A DNA stretch of 33,247 nt from Oscillospiraceae bacterium (lineage in GTDB: Bacteria > Bacillota > Clostridia > Monoglobales > Monoglobaceae): NCBI GenBank assembly GCA_015068845.1, contig SVJR01000014.1, forward strand, positions 1-33,247, read 5' to 3'. Position 1 is the first letter of the stretch. Every line of letters starts with the position of its first letter. Below, one piece after another: positions 31,823 to 33,247 of the stretch. The notes beneath the pieces were generated by a model. It was given only the letters and a program-made list of their open reading frames with translations, did no database searches and was not told the DNA's origin. The position numbers and the translations under genes are program-made.

Positions 31823-32626
31823 ATGGATAATTTTGTCTTAATGGCACTGATTGCAACTTTAGGTACATGGTTTCTGACTGCTCTGGGTGCTGCAACAGTT
31901 GCCTTTTTCAAATCTCCCAATCCAAAAATACTGAATTTAATGCTGGGGTTTGCCTCGGGAGTTATGATTGCGGCAAGCTTCTGGTCGCTTTTACAACCCG
32001 CAATTGAGAGAGCGGAAGCGGTTTCTTCTCTTCCTGCATATTTTGTTGCAACAACCGGATTTTTGTTCGGCGCCGTCTTTATGTGGGTATCTGATAAAAC
32101 CGTTTCTTTTGCAAGAAGAAATGTAAACAGTTCGCAAGGAAAATCATACGAAAGACTCAACCGGATTATTATGCTTATTTTGTCAATAACCCTTCACAAT
32201 ATTCCAGAGGGTCTGGCGGTAGGCGTTGCATTTGGCGCTCTTCAAAATGTAGGGTTCAGCACCGAAGGTCTGATGGGAGCTATTACAATCGCAATCGGGA
32301 TAGGTCTGCAAAACTTTCCCGAAGGTGCAGCGGTTTCTCTGCCTCTAAGGCGGGAAGGTTATTCAAGAAAAAAGAGCTTTTTCTATGGTCAGGCATCAGG
32401 AATGGTTGAACCTATAGCCGGAGTAATTGGCGCATTGCTTGTCGTTTATATCGAAAAGATTTTACCCTACGCCCTTTCATTTGCCGCCGGAGCAATGATT
32501 TTGGTCGCTGTACATGAACTAATTCCCGAATGTCAACAAAATCAGGAAAAACAACCCTACTTTTCCACCTCAGGAATTATAGCCGGCTTTGCAACAATGA
32601 TGCTACTTGATGTAATGCTCGGATGA
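31823..32626 (+). CDS. ZIP-family metal transporter
   Basis: A 267-residue ZIP permease that imports divalent metal (zinc, iron or manganese). Eight membrane segments are predicted. The binuclear metal motifs are HNIPEG (residues 125-130) and NFPEG (164-168), with a further VHELIPE near the end. The N-terminal GFASGVMIAASFWSLLQPAIE and PAYFVATTGFLFGAVF segments are typical of the GufA-like branch. GGAGG sits six bases before the ATG. It is alone on plus with its own promoter and terminator. It complements the ZnuABC importer in the window. Confidence 0.93.
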   Translation: MDNFVLMALIATLGTWFLTALGAATVAFFKSPNPKILNLMLGFASGVMIAASFWSLLQPAIERAEAVSSLPAYFVATTGFLFGAVFMWVSDKTVSFARRNVNSSQGKSYERLNRIIMLILSITLHNIPEGLAVGVAFGALQNVGFSTEGLMGAITIAIGIGLQNFPEGAAVSLPLRREGYSRKKSFFYGQASGMVEPIAGVIGALLVVYIEKILPYALSFAAGAMILVAVHELIPECQQNQEKQPYFSTSGIIAGFATMMLLDVMLG

Positions 32627-32660
32627 ATGGCTGAGATTGTGCCCAAGTTTTTTGGAGTGA

Positions 32661-32707
32661 GAAATAGCGAAAAAGACATCCAAAATGGATGTCTTTTTCG
32701 CTATTTC
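32661..32707. terminator. Bidirectional terminator after the ZIP gene
   Basis: Perfect 21-bp stem (32661-32681 with 32687-32707) and a 5-base loop, with A and T runs inside the arms. It lies 35 bases after the ZIP stop and would end that transcript. It also abuts the leader copy 2 start codon on the minus strand. Confidence 0.9.
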
Positions 32708-32770
32708 ATTTTATATTTCCCCTTTCGGGGTTAGTCTGTGTAATTTTGAGAGAATGTATATTTATTTTTA
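32701..32770 (-). pseudogene. Leader copy 2 with the small gene missing
   Basis: Homologous to 31621-31690 (54 of 70 identical). Its ATG at 32709 reads only ATG AAA TAG, then enters the terminator. The sequence AAATAGC just before the terminator also occurs after the stop codon in copy 1, so about 125 bases holding the gene body look deleted. Unlike copy 1, the bases before the start form a CCCC-GAAA-GGGG hairpin that would hide the ribosome site. It could be a remnant or a small RNA gene. Confidence 0.6.
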
Positions 32771-32771
32771 A

Positions 32772-32820
32772 GTTTTAAGGAAAAACCTTACAGGACGCAG
32801 GGACCGTCCCCCTGTCTTAA
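32772..32820. repeat. GC-rich palindromic intergenic repeat
   Basis: TAAGG/CCTTA (32776-32790) is followed by CAGGACGCAGGGACCGTCCC (32791-32810), whose core GGGAC-C-GTCCC is a hairpin, and by CCTGTC. GC-rich relative to the AT-rich surroundings. Repeats with a GGGACGGTCCC core are, to my memory, widespread between genes in Clostridia. Confidence 0.6.
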
Positions 32821-32857
32821 AAAATTTAAGGGATTGCGTTAATCACCGCAACCCCTT
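32815..32857 (-). terminator. Terminator of the PepSY-domain gene
   Basis: On the minus strand AAGGGGTTGCG pairs with CGCAATCCCTT (one G-U) around an 8-base loop, followed by AAATTTTTT. It begins 8 bases after the stop codon. Confidence 0.85.
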
Positions 32858-32864
32858 GAGTGTA

Positions 32865-33247
32865 CTAGTTATTATCTACTTCCCATTTTAAAATCGAACC
32901 GTCAATCGCATTAATCTCCGCATCATACTCGGTTGTATCCTTTTTAAAATCCACTTCATATCGCCATACTCCGTTATCGTGGTCAAGCTCAACTTTATCA
33001 AAAATTACACTTTCTGTCGTCACATTTGCTTTTTTCAAAGCGATTTCTTTTGCCTTTTCCTCGCCTATGAACTTGGATTTTTCTTCATTTGTGAGACTGG
33101 ACCCATCCTGGTTTACCCTATCTCCTTGAAGCATTTCTTTTCCTTCATTCAGCATAGCCTTTTCGTCATTCATCAAAGACGAAGTACCCTCTTCCACTTG
33201 TTGTACGCCTTGTTGTACACCTTGCTCTACGGCTCTTTCGCCACTTT
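32865..33247 (-). CDS. PepSY-domain protein, C-terminal part (cut by window end)
   Basis: The visible 126 codons run open to the window edge; the true start lies outside. A PepSY domain occupies the last 65 residues: IGEEKAKEIALKKANV, then VELDHDNGVWRYEVDF, YDAEINAIDGSILKWEVD. Upstream is a glutamine/valine repeat (VQQGVQQ) and an acidic stretch, probably a flexible linker after an N-terminal membrane anchor. PepSY domains are often found in secreted proteins and may inhibit peptidases. An internal GTG at 33197 has no good ribosome site and is not the start. A terminator follows. Confidence 0.8.
   Translation of the reverse strand, partial: SGERAVEQGVQQGVQQVEEGTSSLMNDEKAMLNEGKEMLQGDRVNQDGSSLTNEEKSKFIGEEKAKEIALKKANVTTESVIFDKVELDHDNGVWRYEVDFKKDTTEYDAEINAIDGSILKWEVDNN

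Noticed and set aside
32865-33197. Complete short PepSY gene starting at the GTG at 33197
   Set aside because: The frame stays open to the window edge and the GTG lacks a ribosome site, so it is an internal valine codon.

Overview
The window reads as a chromosomal segment of a low-to-mid GC member of the Clostridia (Firmicutes). The gene orders ylxM-ffh-rpsP-khpA-rimM-trmD and nadD-yqeK-LCP-rsfS-leuS, strong AGGAGG-type ribosome sites, sigma-A type promoters, an SLH-domain surface protein and RNase M5 all fit a Gram-positive anaerobe. The genus cannot be fixed from sequence alone. Nearly all genes lie on the minus strand; only a LysR regulator and a ZIP metal transporter are on plus.

Layout in minus-strand transcription order (right to left). 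At the right edge is a cut PepSY-domain protein (32865-33247). Then come a ZIP transporter on plus (31823-32626), flanked by two related leader/terminator units of which only one keeps a 42-codon gene, and a promoter/operator followed by a hairpin-rich leader (31203-31416). That leader precedes a four-helix-bundle (S23/IVP) gene and a small AT-rich membrane protein gene, which run on into an ECF S-component, an NhaC antiporter and a Pr6Pr-type membrane protein. A LysR regulator (plus) diverges from a CofE-like ligase of unknown role (25596-26786). Next is ydcF-like - 5-formyl-THF cyclo-ligase - truA - WG/SLH surface protein - azlC - azlD. Then znuA-znuC-znuB run into two M16 peptidase-family genes (ymfF, ymfH) and lgt.

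The left half is a core housekeeping block: ylxM-ffh-rpsP-khpA-rimM-trmD (protein targeting, ribosome and tRNA maturation) from a clear promoter with an operator-like dyad. It is followed by a zinc-ribbon membrane protein leading nadD-yqeK-LCP-rsfS-leuS-HD hydrolase-rnmV from another promoter, ending at an intrinsic terminator. The left edge holds the first 213 codons of an OPT oligopeptide transporter behind a promoter with an 8-bp inverted repeat.

The most unusual part is 30424-32770. It contains (i) a leader built of short, different hairpins separated by the constant word AGCTAAAT or its complement, driven by a promoter whose -10 is buried in a 13-bp dyad, upstream of a four-helix-bundle gene; and (ii) a duplicated leader-terminator unit, one copy with its small gene cleanly missing. 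No stretch longer than 300 bases lacks a described feature. No rRNA, tRNA, CRISPR array, transposase or phage gene was seen.
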